Assembly: GCA_016125095.1 (NCBI GenBank)
Contig: WGMK01000018.1
Span: 186,001-250,000 of the forward strand
Length of the DNA stretch: 64,000 nucleotides
Direction of reading: 5' to 3'
Source: Candidatus Hydrogenedens sp.
Lineage (GTDB): Bacteria > Hydrogenedentota > Hydrogenedentia > Hydrogenedentales > JAEUWI01
This document shows, piece after piece, positions 1 through 7,915 of this stretch. The notes under the pieces were generated by a model that was not told the DNA's origin, did not search any database, and was given only the letters and a program-made list of their open reading frames with translations. The first letter of the stretch is position 1. The number at the start of each line of letters is the position of its first letter. The translations under genes and the position numbers were made by a program.

Positions 1-93
1 GGGTTTCCGTATCGCCGGGAGCGAATCGAAGCGGCGTTCCAATGCCGGAAAGGAGGGGAGAGGCGCCCGGGATTGATTGCCGCCGCCGCTGCC

Positions 94-1026
94 ATGTCCG
101 CTGTAGACATCCTTCACTTCATGAACCACATGCGCGCCGAGCGCAACCTTTCCCGGAACACCATTCGCGCTTATCGCAACGACCTCGATCAGTTCTGCGA
201 CTTTCTGGAGAACGGCGCGGCGGCATTCGCCCGCGAGCCCGACGAGGTCCGGACGACGGCCTCGCTCAAGGCGCTGGAGCGCGCCACGCGCGACGACGTG
301 CGCCGGTTCCTCGCGCATTCGCGCACGGCCGGCGCGACCGCCAAGACCGCGGCCCGCAAGCTCGCCTCGCTTCGGGCGGCCTACAAATTCTTCACCCGCA
401 CCGGCCGAATTATCGACGACCCGGCGTCGCAGGTGAAGACGCCGAAGCTGACGCGCGGGCTGCCGGAAACCCTTTCGGTGGCCGAGGTCGCCGCGCTGCT
501 TGATGCCCCCGACAAGACCACGCCGCTCGGCAAGCGCGACCGCGCCGTGCTCGAGGTGCTGTATTCCAGCGGCATGCGCGCGAGCGAACTGACCGGGCTC
601 AAGCAGGCCGACCTGAACCTGCGCGAGGGCAGCGCGCGGGTATTCGGCAAGCGCGCGAAGGAACGCATCGCCTACCTGGGCGAACCTGCGCTGGCGGCGC
701 TCACTGAATACCTGCCTGTGCGTACGGCGCTTTGCGACGGTTCGCACGACGTGGTGTTTGTAAACGCGCGCGGCGGCGCGCTTACCGCGCGCAGCGTGCA
801 GCGCATCGTCGATCTGCATTCCCGCAAGGCTTTGCCGATGCGCGAAGGCATTTCGCCGCATACGCTGCGGCACAGTTTCGCCACGCACCTGCTCGATGCA
901 GGCGCCGATCTGCGCGTGGTGCAAGAGCTGCTCGGACACGACAGTCTTGCCAGCACGCAGGTCTACACGCACGTCAGCATCGATCGTCTCAAGGCGATCT
1001 ACCGCGACGCGCATCCGCATGCGTGA
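94..1026 (+). CDS. xerC: Tyrosine recombinase XerC-like
   Basis: This is a 310-residue site-specific tyrosine recombinase of the XerC/XerD family, which resolves chromosome dimers at dif sites together with a partner recombinase and FtsK. An N-terminal SAM-like core-binding domain (about residues 4-100) precedes the catalytic domain. The catalytic residues are visible: Arg162 in SSGMRASEL, a Lys near 186, His256 and Arg259 in HTLRHSFATH, His282 in LLGHDS and the nucleophile Tyr291 in QVYTH. The ending DAHPHA resembles XerC more than XerD. The ATG at 94 is preferred, although an in-frame TTG at 73 lies closer to the AGGAGGGG at 50-57, so the exact start is uncertain. No transposon ends or integrase neighbours are visible, so I read it as the housekeeping enzyme. 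XerC versus XerD cannot be settled from one gene. Confidence 0.9.
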   Translation: MSAVDILHFMNHMRAERNLSRNTIRAYRNDLDQFCDFLENGAAAFAREPDEVRTTASLKALERATRDDVRRFLAHSRTAGATAKTAARKLASLRAAYKFFTRTGRIIDDPASQVKTPKLTRGLPETLSVAEVAALLDAPDKTTPLGKRDRAVLEVLYSSGMRASELTGLKQADLNLREGSARVFGKRAKERIAYLGEPALAALTEYLPVRTALCDGSHDVVFVNARGGALTARSVQRIVDLHSRKALPMREGISPHTLRHSFATHLLDAGADLRVVQELLGHDSLASTQVYTHVSIDRLKAIYRDAHPHA

Positions 1027-1357
1027 GGACAAACTTTCCCGCAAAAAAAAGTTTCTGAAAAAAGTTCTTTACATTTCGTTAGTTGTTTGCTAAATGGAGG
1101 CTGTAACAGTTGAATCGCGGCACGCGCTCTGAAGCGATGTAGTTATCCAAACGCGCGCCGCCATCGTACACGCGAGCGAACGCTTCAGCAGTATCGGACG
1201 TTCACAACGCGCGGGCTTCGTGACTCAAGGGGAGCGAAGCAAAGTCCCGATTCGGTTACGACGATGCTCCGAGGATGCCGGCCTGTCGCCGGCGTCGCAC
1301 TAAGCTCGGACATCGAGGGGTGACATCCTGACATGACGAGAAGAGGAGAACGTTCAC
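1027..1357. other. Non-coding gap, AT-rich leader
   Basis: No gene is supported in this 331-bp gap. Its first ~80 bases are unusually A/T rich for the window, with an A8 run at 1043-1050 followed by T-rich sequence. A hairpin-like segment around 1275-1297 (GCCGGCCTGTCGCCGGC) lies upstream of the Lys/Ala-rich gene. The gap probably carries the promoter and 5' UTR of that gene. Confidence 0.5.
1068..1096 (+). promoter_or_regulatory. Possible sigma-70 promoter for the histone-like gene
   Basis: TTTACA at 1068-1073 and TAAATG at 1091-1096 are separated by exactly 17 bp within an AT-rich stretch. The -35 matches the consensus at five of six positions, but the -10 matches at only three, so this is a weak call. 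It lies about 260 bp upstream of the start at 1358. Confidence 0.3.
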
Positions 1358-1687
1358 ATGGCCGCTGCTAAGAAGGCCGCCGCAAAGAAGCCGGCGGCGA
1401 AAAAACCGGCTGCAAAGAAGGCTGCCGCGAAGAAGCCGGCTGCGAAGAAGCCCGCTGCCAAGAAGGCTGCAGCAAAGAAGCCGGCCGCCAAGAAGCCGGC
1501 GGCGAAGAAGGCCGCCGCGAAGAAGCCGGCCGCCAAGAAGGCTGCTGCGAAGAAGCCGGCCGCCAAGAAGGCCGCCGCGAAGAAGCCGGCTGCCAAAAAG
1601 GCCGCGACCAAGAAGGTAGCCGCGAAGAAGCCGGCCGCCAAGAAGGTCGCGAAGAAGCCTGCCAAGAAGGCCGCGAAGAAGAAGTAA
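1358..1687 (+). CDS. Lys/Ala/Pro-repeat histone H1-like protein
   Basis: This 109-residue protein consists almost entirely of KKPAAKK and KKAAAKK-type repeats from residue 5 to the end, with essentially only Lys, Ala and Pro plus a few Val and Thr. Such composition is known from eukaryotic-H1-tail-like bacterial DNA-binding proteins (HctB, AlgP/AlgR3 type, and the tails of some HU proteins). These bind and condense nucleoid DNA non-specifically through a disordered polycation. GAGGAG at 1341-1346 precedes the ATG. The gene is monocistronic, with a terminator 31 bp downstream. The repeat number is likely to vary between strains by slippage. A purely structural role on nucleic acid is inferred from charge; there is no folded domain to recognise. 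The complementary strand is also open, as expected for such repeats. Confidence 0.8.
   Translation: MAAAKKAAAKKPAAKKPAAKKAAAKKPAAKKPAAKKAAAKKPAAKKPAAKKAAAKKPAAKKAAAKKPAAKKAAAKKPAAKKAATKKVAAKKPAAKKVAKKPAKKAAKKK
1367..1684 (+). repeat. Degenerate tandem repeat, 12-15 bp units
   Basis: The coding sequence is built from AAGAAGCCGGC(C/T)GC-type and AAGAAGGC(C/T)GC-type units repeated more than 20 times. Synonymous third-base differences keep the units from being identical, which suggests amino-acid-level selection alongside slippage expansion. Confidence 0.8.
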
Positions 1688-1717
1688 GCGCTTCTTCCCG
1701 ACATCGTTTTACGCATT

Positions 1718-1757
1718 CAGCGCCAAGCCCACGGGGTCTGGCGCTGATTTCTTTTTG
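1718..1757 (+). terminator. Rho-independent terminator
   Basis: CAGCGCCA at 1718-1725 pairs with TGGCGCTG at 1739-1746, followed by the T-rich ATTTCTTTTTG. It terminates the Lys/Ala-rich gene. Confidence 0.8.
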
Positions 1758-1828
1758 TTCCGCTTGAGCCGGGCGTGTCCGCCGCCGCACACTGGAAGCG
1801 AACGGTGCGGCTATCCATGGAGGTTTAC

Positions 1829-4039
1829 ATGATCGAGCAGTGGTGCGAACGGCAACTGAAAGCGGCGGTAAAGAAATCGGGCGCGCCGGGCGCGGCGGCC
1901 TGCGCCGGCACGGACAAGGCGGCCGAGTTCACGGGAGCCTACGGGCTGAGCCAGCGCAAGCCCGAGCCGCAACCGGCGACTGCTGCCACGCTGTACGACA
2001 TGGCATCGCTGACCAAGGTGGTGGCGACGACGACCGCGGCGATGCTGCTGTGGGAACGCGGCGCGCTGGATTTGAAGCAGCCGGTATCCGACTTCATCCC
2101 CGAGCCCGCCTTCAGACCGCTCAGTATCTGGCACCTGCTAACGCACTCCACCGGACTGCCCGCCTATGCCGCACTCTACAAGGAGATCAGTTCCGCCGAC
2201 GAGGCCATCAAGAAAATCGCGGCGATGGAGCGCACCGGTGTGCCCGGCGAGCGGCACCGCTACTCCGATTTCGGTTTCGTGCTGCTCGGCCGGGTAGTGT
2301 CGCTGGCCGCGCGCGATACGCTCGACGCCTTCTGCGCGCGCGAAATCTTCGCACCGCTCGGCATGCAGGACACCGGATACAAGCCCGCCGAACCGCTGCG
2401 CGCCCGCGCTGCCGCCACGGAGAACTGCCCGTGGCGCGGTCGCATCATGAAAGGCGAGGTGCACGACGAAAACGCCTTCGCGATGGGCGGGGTGTCGGGC
2501 CATGCGGGGCTGTTCAGCACCGCGCCCGACGTGGCGAAGTTCTGCCAGGCGCTGCTCTCCGGGCGCGTGCTGAAAGAAGCGACGATCCAGGAAATGATCC
2601 GCCCCGGCCGCGTGCCGAGCTATCCGTGGCAGGGACTCGGCTGGAAGCTGAACGGCTGGATGCGCGGGGGCGAAGGCTACCTGCCTTCCCGCACGGCCTT
2701 CGGTCACACCGGCTGGACGGGTACCTGCATCTGGATGGACTGGGACGCGAAGCGCTACGCCGCGCTGCTGAGCAACACCTGCCACCCGACACGCTCCGGC
2801 CGTAACAACCGCGCGCTACGCCAGACCTTTTATATCCCCGTCAGCCGCGCATGGTATCCCGCGAGCACCAACGCCCACGCGGGGCTTGACGTGCTGCTGA
2901 GCGACGACTTCGACACGCTCCGCGGCAAACGCACGGGACTGCTCACCAACCACGCCGCCGTGGACGAGAACGGCCGGCACATCCTCGACACCTTCGCGCT
3001 GGGCCGCGAGCTGATGCTGCAACGCCTGTTTGGTCCCGAGCACGGCATCCGCGGGCAGGCCGAGGCGGGCGCCAAAGTGGCGTCGGAACAGGCGGCCATT
3101 CCAGTCACCAGCCTTTACGGCGACAAGAAGCGCCCCAGTGCCGACGACCTGAAGGGGCTCGACTACTTTGTCATCGACCTGCCCGACATCGGCTCGCGCT
3201 ACTACACCTACATGGCGACCATGAAGGAATGCCTGGCCGCATGCGACGAGGCGCGCGTGCAGGTCATCGTGCTCGATCGGCCCAACCCGATCGGAGGCAC
3301 CATCGTCGAAGGACCGTTGCCTGAAAAATTCGGTTCGCTGGTTTGCTGCGCCGAGATACCCGTGCGGCACGGGCTTACGCTCGGCGAACTCGCGCTGTAT
3401 TTTTACCAGCGCTACACCGGCCGGCGCGGCGCGGTCCCCATGATCATCCGCACCGACAACTGGCCGCGCGATCTGCATCATCCGCAATGCGCGCTGCCGT
3501 GGGTGGCGCCGTCGCCCAACATGCCGGACTACACCACGGCGCTGCTCTACGTGGGCCAGTGCCTGTTCGAGGGGGTCAACCTGAACGAGGGACGCGGCAC
3601 GCCGTTTCCCTTCCAGGTGTTCGGCGCGCCGTGGCTCGATGTGAAACAGGTCATGGATCTCGTGCCGGAAGCCTACCGCATGGGCGTCGAGCTGATTGCC
3701 GCGGAGTACACGCCGCGTCCCATCGAGGGCAAGGTGTCGAACCCCAAGTACAACGGCGAGAAATGCGCGGGTGTGCGCATCGAACTGAAAGATCCGCAAA
3801 CCGCGCGGCCCTTTATGCTGGCGGTCGCGCTGCTCACGGCTATCCGGGTCGCGCACGGGGAGCAACTGAAGTTCGAGCCGATATTCGACACGCTCGCGGG
3901 AGGCCCCTGGCTGCGCGAGCAGCTACAGGCGCGCGCGCCGCTCGAGCGCATCGCCGGGCGCTGCGAAGAAGACGCCCGGAAGTTCGCGCAGATGCGCTCG
4001 CTCATCTACGAGACCAACCAGCAGCTGCTCAGCGTTTAG
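1829..4039 (+). CDS. AmiE-like serine hydrolase fused to NamZ exo-muramidase
   Basis: This 736-residue protein has two domains. Residues ~1-330 are a beta-lactamase-family serine hydrolase with nucleophile motif S60-L-T-K63, Y145-S-D and H293-T-G. Residues ~350-736 are a DUF1343/NamZ domain with FGPEHGIRG (401-409), DRPNPIGG (483-490) and an NEGRGTPFPF motif. In Bacillus subtilis, AmiE (beta-lactamase-family MurNAc-L-Ala amidase) and NamZ (exo-beta-N-acetylmuramidase, GH171) are neighbouring genes of a muropeptide-recycling operon. Here both activities would be on one chain: peptide removal followed by release of MurNAc from glycan ends. The start at 1829 is chosen because GGAGGT (1819-1824) lies just upstream; an in-frame ATG at 1817 overlaps that site. 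No clear signal peptide is visible, so a cytoplasmic location is possible. The amidase specificity is inferred from the fusion partner; an esterase or peptidase is also possible. Confidence 0.85.
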   Translation: MIEQWCERQLKAAVKKSGAPGAAACAGTDKAAEFTGAYGLSQRKPEPQPATAATLYDMASLTKVVATTTAAMLLWERGALDLKQPVSDFIPEPAFRPLSIWHLLTHSTGLPAYAALYKEISSADEAIKKIAAMERTGVPGERHRYSDFGFVLLGRVVSLAARDTLDAFCAREIFAPLGMQDTGYKPAEPLRARAAATENCPWRGRIMKGEVHDENAFAMGGVSGHAGLFSTAPDVAKFCQALLSGRVLKEATIQEMIRPGRVPSYPWQGLGWKLNGWMRGGEGYLPSRTAFGHTGWTGTCIWMDWDAKRYAALLSNTCHPTRSGRNNRALRQTFYIPVSRAWYPASTNAHAGLDVLLSDDFDTLRGKRTGLLTNHAAVDENGRHILDTFALGRELMLQRLFGPEHGIRGQAEAGAKVASEQAAIPVTSLYGDKKRPSADDLKGLDYFVIDLPDIGSRYYTYMATMKECLAACDEARVQVIVLDRPNPIGGTIVEGPLPEKFGSLVCCAEIPVRHGLTLGELALYFYQRYTGRRGAVPMIIRTDNWPRDLHHPQCALPWVAPSPNMPDYTTALLYVGQCLFEGVNLNEGRGTPFPFQVFGAPWLDVKQVMDLVPEAYRMGVELIAAEYTPRPIEGKVSNPKYNGEKCAGVRIELKDPQTARPFMLAVALLTAIRVAHGEQLKFEPIFDTLAGGPWLREQLQARAPLERIAGRCEEDARKFAQMRSLIYETNQQLLSV

Positions 4040-4776
4040 CCGCGGTCGATGAGGGTCTCGCCCACGAGTCCCTCGGGCTCGCCGTGGTAGGGCGGCTCTT
4101 TCCGCCAGCCGCGCGATTCCCGCCAGAGCGCGAAGGCGTCACGAATGCCCTGGAAGTAGCGCTCGAAGCCGTACTTCGAGTGCCCGAATTCGCGCGGGTG
4201 ATGCAGCACCGGCACCTCGGCCGCCCGATAGCCCAGCCGCGCGATGAGCACGGGGATGAAGCGATGGCGGTCGCCCGTGAGCGTGATGGCGCGGGCCGCG
4301 TCGCCGCGCATCGCCTTGAAGCCGGTGTTGATGTCGTGCAGTGGCAGGCCGAACATGCCCGCCATCGCCTTGTTGAACACCTTCGAGGGGAACGTCTTGT
4401 GCAGGGGATCGCGGCGGTTCTGCTTCCAGCCGCACACTACGCCGCCATCGTCGCCCAGCGCACCCAGCAGCTTCGGCAGTTCTGCGGGGTCGTCCTGCAG
4501 GTCGGCGTCCATAGTGACGATCACGTCGGCATCGGTGCGCGCAAAGGCCGAAGCCAGCGCCTGGGTCTTGCCCGCATTCCGCGTGAAGCGCAGGTAGTTC
4601 ACCTCGGGAAAGCGATCGTGCAGGCCCCGGATCACCCGGAAAGAATCATCCGTGCTGCCGTCGTCCACGAAGAGAATGCGGTACGGAGCAAGCGGCATGT
4701 GCTCGATTATCTGCTCGGTCAGGGGGCTTAGCGTCGCGGATTCATTGTAGACGGGAATGACGATAACGGCTTTCAT
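4036..4776 (-). CDS. Family 2 glycosyltransferase (DPM1/ArnC-like, soluble)
   Basis: This 246-residue GT-A fold glycosyltransferase opens with VIVIPVYNES. It has the DDGSTDDS nucleotide-binding motif near residue 37, the metal-binding MDADLQDDP motif near 90, and GYRAAEVPV-type sequence near the end, as in dolichol/polyprenyl-phosphate sugar synthases. It lacks the C-terminal membrane segments of ArnC or GtrB. It would transfer a sugar from a nucleotide donor to a polyprenyl phosphate at the inner membrane face. It is the last of three minus-strand genes (after the small GspF-N-like gene, 30-bp gap). Its end overlaps the convergent AmiE-NamZ gene by 4 bp. The specific sugar cannot be told. 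No good Shine-Dalgarno is visible before the ATG. Confidence 0.85.
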   Translation of the reverse strand: MKAVIVIPVYNESATLSPLTEQIIEHMPLAPYRILFVDDGSTDDSFRVIRGLHDRFPEVNYLRFTRNAGKTQALASAFARTDADVIVTMDADLQDDPAELPKLLGALGDDGGVVCGWKQNRRDPLHKTFPSKVFNKAMAGMFGLPLHDINTGFKAMRGDAARAITLTGDRHRFIPVLIARLGYRAAEVPVLHHPREFGHSKYGFERYFQGIRDAFALWRESRGWRKEPPYHGEPEGLVGETLIDRG

Positions 4777-4806
4777 GGGGGGCGATTGTACCGGCGCGGC
4801 GCGGAT

Positions 4807-5001
4807 TTATCGAATGTCCGCGTCCAGCCACTTGATGACCGCCATGATGCCCCGCGCCTTCTTCAGCATCGTCGCCTTCAGCCCCTGCGTGCGCAGCTTG
4901 GCCTTCGCGTCGTGACGATCCCTCGCCACCACCACCCCGCCCACGAACGACTTCTCGTCGTCGCCCTCGGCCCGGATGGCGTGATATTCATACGTCGGCA
5001 T
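4807..5001 (-). CDS. Free-standing GspF N-terminal-like domain, 64 aa
   Basis: This small protein begins MPTYEYHAIRAEGDDEKSF and continues with DRHDAKAKLRTQGLKA. That resembles the first ~60 residues of type II secretion/type IV pilus inner-membrane platform proteins (GspF/PilC: a short beta unit followed by a helix with the ..ARAKLR..GL pattern), but nothing of the transmembrane T2SSF domain follows. GAGGGAG lies 6 bases upstream of the ATG. The gene sits between a DUF3592 membrane protein and a glycosyltransferase in one minus-strand run. I cannot assign a function. It may be a stand-alone adaptor or a product of domain recruitment. The similarity is by eye and should be treated as tentative. 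Confidence 0.65.
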   Translation of the reverse strand: MPTYEYHAIRAEGDDEKSFVGGVVVARDRHDAKAKLRTQGLKATMLKKARGIMAVIKWLDADIR

Positions 5002-5057
5002 AGCGTCTCCCTCGCTTGCGCGGCAGTATAACATAGGCCCGCGAAAAGGGATAGGGC

Positions 5058-6836
5058 CTATTCCGCCCGCGACATGACCTCGCTCATCTGCTGGATGACG
5101 GCCTGGGCCTGGCCGCGGCCGCGGAATCCGGAACCGACGGTGACCTTCTTGTTGTTGTGCAGCTTGGCGTGGATGACGTACCGGGGCTCGTCGTTCACGG
5201 TGACGTTGGTGAAGGGCTCGAAGGACTCGAGTTCGTCTTCCGGTATCTCGCGTCCCCACGTGTAGAGGATGATCGAACGGGTCACCCGGAGCGACCCAGG
5301 ACGCACCGCGACGGTGGTGGAGAGCAACGACAGCCAGAGCCCGATGCTGAACATGAGGAATCCGACGCCGCCGAACCCGCCGGTGAAGAACCAGAGTACG
5401 TCGGAATCGGCGACGTTGATGCCGTAGGCCACGCCCATAAAGACCACCCCGAGCAGCAGCGGCACGAACTTCATGGCGAAATCGCGGCCGCGCCCGTAGT
5501 GGAAAATGCGGCGGCCGTCGGCGGTGTCGCGGATGCGGACGATGCGCGTGTCGAGCACCTCGGGCACGAGGTCGTCCTGCGTTTCAGCGGTAAGGGGTGT
5601 TTCGCCCGCAGCCTCCAGAGTCGCCAGCATGTGCTGCGATTCTTCCGTGGTGTAGACCGGAATCTCGAATGTGGCCGCGAAGTCGATGCCGGGCAGTTCC
5701 GCGTTGGCTTCGAATTCCCACTTGTGCCAGAGGTCGCCCGATTGCTCCACATCGGCGTCGGGCAGGCCGAAGGGAATCTGCACGCGGAACGGCAGCCGCC
5801 CGGCGCCCGCGCCGAAGCGGCGGGAATCGTCCGGCAGGTCCAACGGCAGTGTTGTCTGCCACACGGTGGTTACCGAGGTGCGCTTTTCCTTGCCGGAACC
5901 GACCGTGCGGCTTTTCATGCACTTCAATACGGCCTGCAGGTTTTCGACGCCTTGCAGTCCCGAGGGCACGACGAGCGCGCCTTCGAGATATCCGCCCGCC
6001 GCGGCGGGCACGGTGGCTATTTCGAGCGTCGCGCCGCCGAAGCGTTGCCAGTGCGCCAGCTTGTAGAGTCCCAAGACCACAAGCAGCAAGGCTATCGCAG
6101 GGAAGAGCAGTACGAGTAGCGCGAGGTATTGTTCCTGCGCCACCGCACCGGGGAGAAACAACAGCGAAGGCACGCTGAACACGGCCCAGAGCCCTCCGAA
6201 GAAGAAGAGTCCGAGCGGCGTGAGACGCCCGCTGGATTGAATCCGGCCCTCGGCCCAGTCCGGCCGCCAGCGCCACGGCTCCTGCGGGTACAGGGCCGAC
6301 GCCTGCATCAAGGCCCGTTGCTGAGGGATGGACGATACGACCGCCAGCACGATGCCGAGCCCGACCGTGGAAAACACGCAGGCGAAGATGGTGATGAAGC
6401 CGAGCATCTCGATGCGCATGTCGCGGAACAGGATGGCCTGCGAAGGAGCCGACGGATTCACGAAGCAGCGATACGTGCCGCCCACGTGGCGCTGGAGCGT
6501 GCGCGCCTTGTCTTCCTGCCAGCTGCCGACGTTGTCGTTTGAAGTGGTGATGCCCACCCGTTCGCTGATGTACGGCTGACCATCCCATTCATAACTATAG
6601 GTGGCCACCGCGCGATAGGTGACGCCGCCGTCGTCGTCGCGGTTTTCGGCCAGGTCGGCCGACATAATTTGCGCAGGCACTTCCACCCACGACTGCATGG
6701 ACTGCCATTGCAGCAGCACGTAGAACAGGTAGCCCGCCGCGCCCAGGCCCACCAGCGCGAAGGGCAGTCCGAACAGCACGCTGCAGCCGATACCACCTGT
6801 GCCTGATTTGGGCAGCTCGTAGTTCTTTTCGATCAT
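5058..6836 (-). CDS. DUF3592-containing membrane protein
   Basis: This 592-residue protein has a Gly-rich first membrane segment (residues ~17-42), then a soluble stretch with VEVPAQIMSADL and YSYEWDGQPYISERVGI. That is the typical DUF3592 pattern, in which Ser/Thr-rich beta strands sit between two helices. A second helix follows near 147-172, a further pair near 205-260, a long soluble region (~270-455), and a last helix pair near 458-510. The C-terminal part (residues ~515-592) is soluble and ends in QAVIQQMSEVMSRAE. GGAGCGGGATAG precedes the ATG. The function of DUF3592 proteins is not established. It is the first gene of a likely minus-strand unit with the GspF-N-like protein and the glycosyltransferase. 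Confidence 0.75.
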   Translation of the reverse strand: MIEKNYELPKSGTGGIGCSVLFGLPFALVGLGAAGYLFYVLLQWQSMQSWVEVPAQIMSADLAENRDDDGGVTYRAVATYSYEWDGQPYISERVGITTSNDNVGSWQEDKARTLQRHVGGTYRCFVNPSAPSQAILFRDMRIEMLGFITIFACVFSTVGLGIVLAVVSSIPQQRALMQASALYPQEPWRWRPDWAEGRIQSSGRLTPLGLFFFGGLWAVFSVPSLLFLPGAVAQEQYLALLVLLFPAIALLLVVLGLYKLAHWQRFGGATLEIATVPAAAGGYLEGALVVPSGLQGVENLQAVLKCMKSRTVGSGKEKRTSVTTVWQTTLPLDLPDDSRRFGAGAGRLPFRVQIPFGLPDADVEQSGDLWHKWEFEANAELPGIDFAATFEIPVYTTEESQHMLATLEAAGETPLTAETQDDLVPEVLDTRIVRIRDTADGRRIFHYGRGRDFAMKFVPLLLGVVFMGVAYGINVADSDVLWFFTGGFGGVGFLMFSIGLWLSLLSTTVAVRPGSLRVTRSIILYTWGREIPEDELESFEPFTNVTVNDEPRYVIHAKLHNNKKVTVGSGFRGRGQAQAVIQQMSEVMSRAE

Positions 6837-6996
6837 CTATCCCGCTCCGGCGGCCAGTCCGCCCGCCGCAAGATTGCATAAGCGCCGGCAAATCTCAAGC
6901 CGGAGGCCCGCGTGCGCGAATCCAAAGCCGAAGTCGCCGGGTCCAAGCCCGGAGCCGTGCGCGTGGGTGCGGCGCGGAATCCATCGGGGACATTCC

Positions 6997-7845
6997 ATGA
7001 ATCTGGTTGAACGCCATCATTTTGAAGGCTTTACGCCGCGAGTGCACGCCGTGGTGCTGCTGACGCTGCTGCTGGGCATCGCCGTGCTGGCGGTCATCTT
7101 TATCCAGTACAAGGAGGTGAACGTCTGGGCGAACTGGACGGAATCGAGCGGGCTGCGCAAACACACCTACACCGAGAGGATTTTCGTGAACAGCGTCTTC
7201 CGCACGCGCGCGAATACCTGGTCAAACTACGCCTTCGTGGTGGTGGGGGCATACACGCTGGCACTCGCCTGGCTCGACAGCCGCCTGGCGCGTCCGGCGA
7301 CTGCGGGCTATCTCGTGCGCTATCCCGCGTTCTCTGCGCTATTTGGCGTCAGCTGCGTGTACCTGGGCATCGGGAGCGGGTTATTCCATGCGAGCCTTTC
7401 CCGCTGGGGGCAGCAACTCGACGTAGCCTCCATGTATCCCGCCATGGTGGTGCTCATCGCCATGAACTTCGCGCGGCTTTTCGAGAAGACCACCCTGCAC
7501 ACGGCGGCCCGCTGGACTGCCATCGCCGGGGCCATCGGGGTCAGTGCGCTCCTCTACATCTACAAGTGGGAGATGTCCTCCAGCAAGGTGCTGGGCACGT
7601 TGATCCTTTCACTCGTCGCCTGCTCCGTGATCGATGTATTCCGCAAGTCCTCGTTCTGGCGCTCGTGGCTATTGGCGGCGCCGGTGGTCTTCGGGCTGGC
7701 GGTGTATATCCGCGAACTCGATGTGCAGAAGCGCTTTACGAGTCCCGACACCTGGTTTCAGGGGCACGCGCTTTGGCATGTCATGTGCGCCGCAGGCCTT
7801 GCGCTGGCCTATCTCTACGCCCGCTCCGAGCGCCGCGAGGCGTAA
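6997..7845 (+). CDS. Ceramidase-like (CREST superfamily) membrane protein
   Basis: This 282-residue polytopic membrane protein has about seven hydrophobic segments. It shows the CREST (alkaline ceramidase/PAQR/Per1) signature: RTRANTWSNYAFVVVG near residue 70, LGIGSGLFHASLSRWGQQLDVASMYPA near 125-150, and the C-terminal HALWHVMCAAGLALAY. The Ser, His and Asp of the middle motif plus the two late His residues are the zinc-site residues of this superfamily of integral-membrane hydrolases. The start at 6997 (MNLVERHHF) is preferred over upstream frame extensions. It is followed 70 bp later by the copper-monooxygenase-like gene on the same strand. The substrate (ceramide or another amide lipid) is unknown. 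Confidence 0.75.
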   Translation: MNLVERHHFEGFTPRVHAVVLLTLLLGIAVLAVIFIQYKEVNVWANWTESSGLRKHTYTERIFVNSVFRTRANTWSNYAFVVVGAYTLALAWLDSRLARPATAGYLVRYPAFSALFGVSCVYLGIGSGLFHASLSRWGQQLDVASMYPAMVVLIAMNFARLFEKTTLHTAARWTAIAGAIGVSALLYIYKWEMSSSKVLGTLILSLVACSVIDVFRKSSFWRSWLLAAPVVFGLAVYIRELDVQKRFTSPDTWFQGHALWHVMCAAGLALAYLYARSERREA

Positions 7846-7915
7846 ACCGGGGAAACCTCGCTGCTGCGCCGCCGGTCCAACTGCCATAAGTTCGGCATCA
7901 GTTGAGGAACCGGTT

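Noticed and set aside
1140..1330. tRNA or other structured RNA in the gap after xerC
   Set aside because: Hairpin-forming segments are present, but no cloverleaf, anticodon arm or known RNA motif could be assembled.
1367..1684. CRISPR-like periodic repeat
   Set aside because: The repeats are 12-15 bp with no spacers and encode in-frame Lys/Ala units.
1354..1716. Phe/Ala-rich open frame antisense to the Lys/Ala repeat gene
   Set aside because: A mirror of the repeat tract (AAGAAG becomes CTTCTT). Hydrophobic repeats give no plausible protein and there is no start signal.
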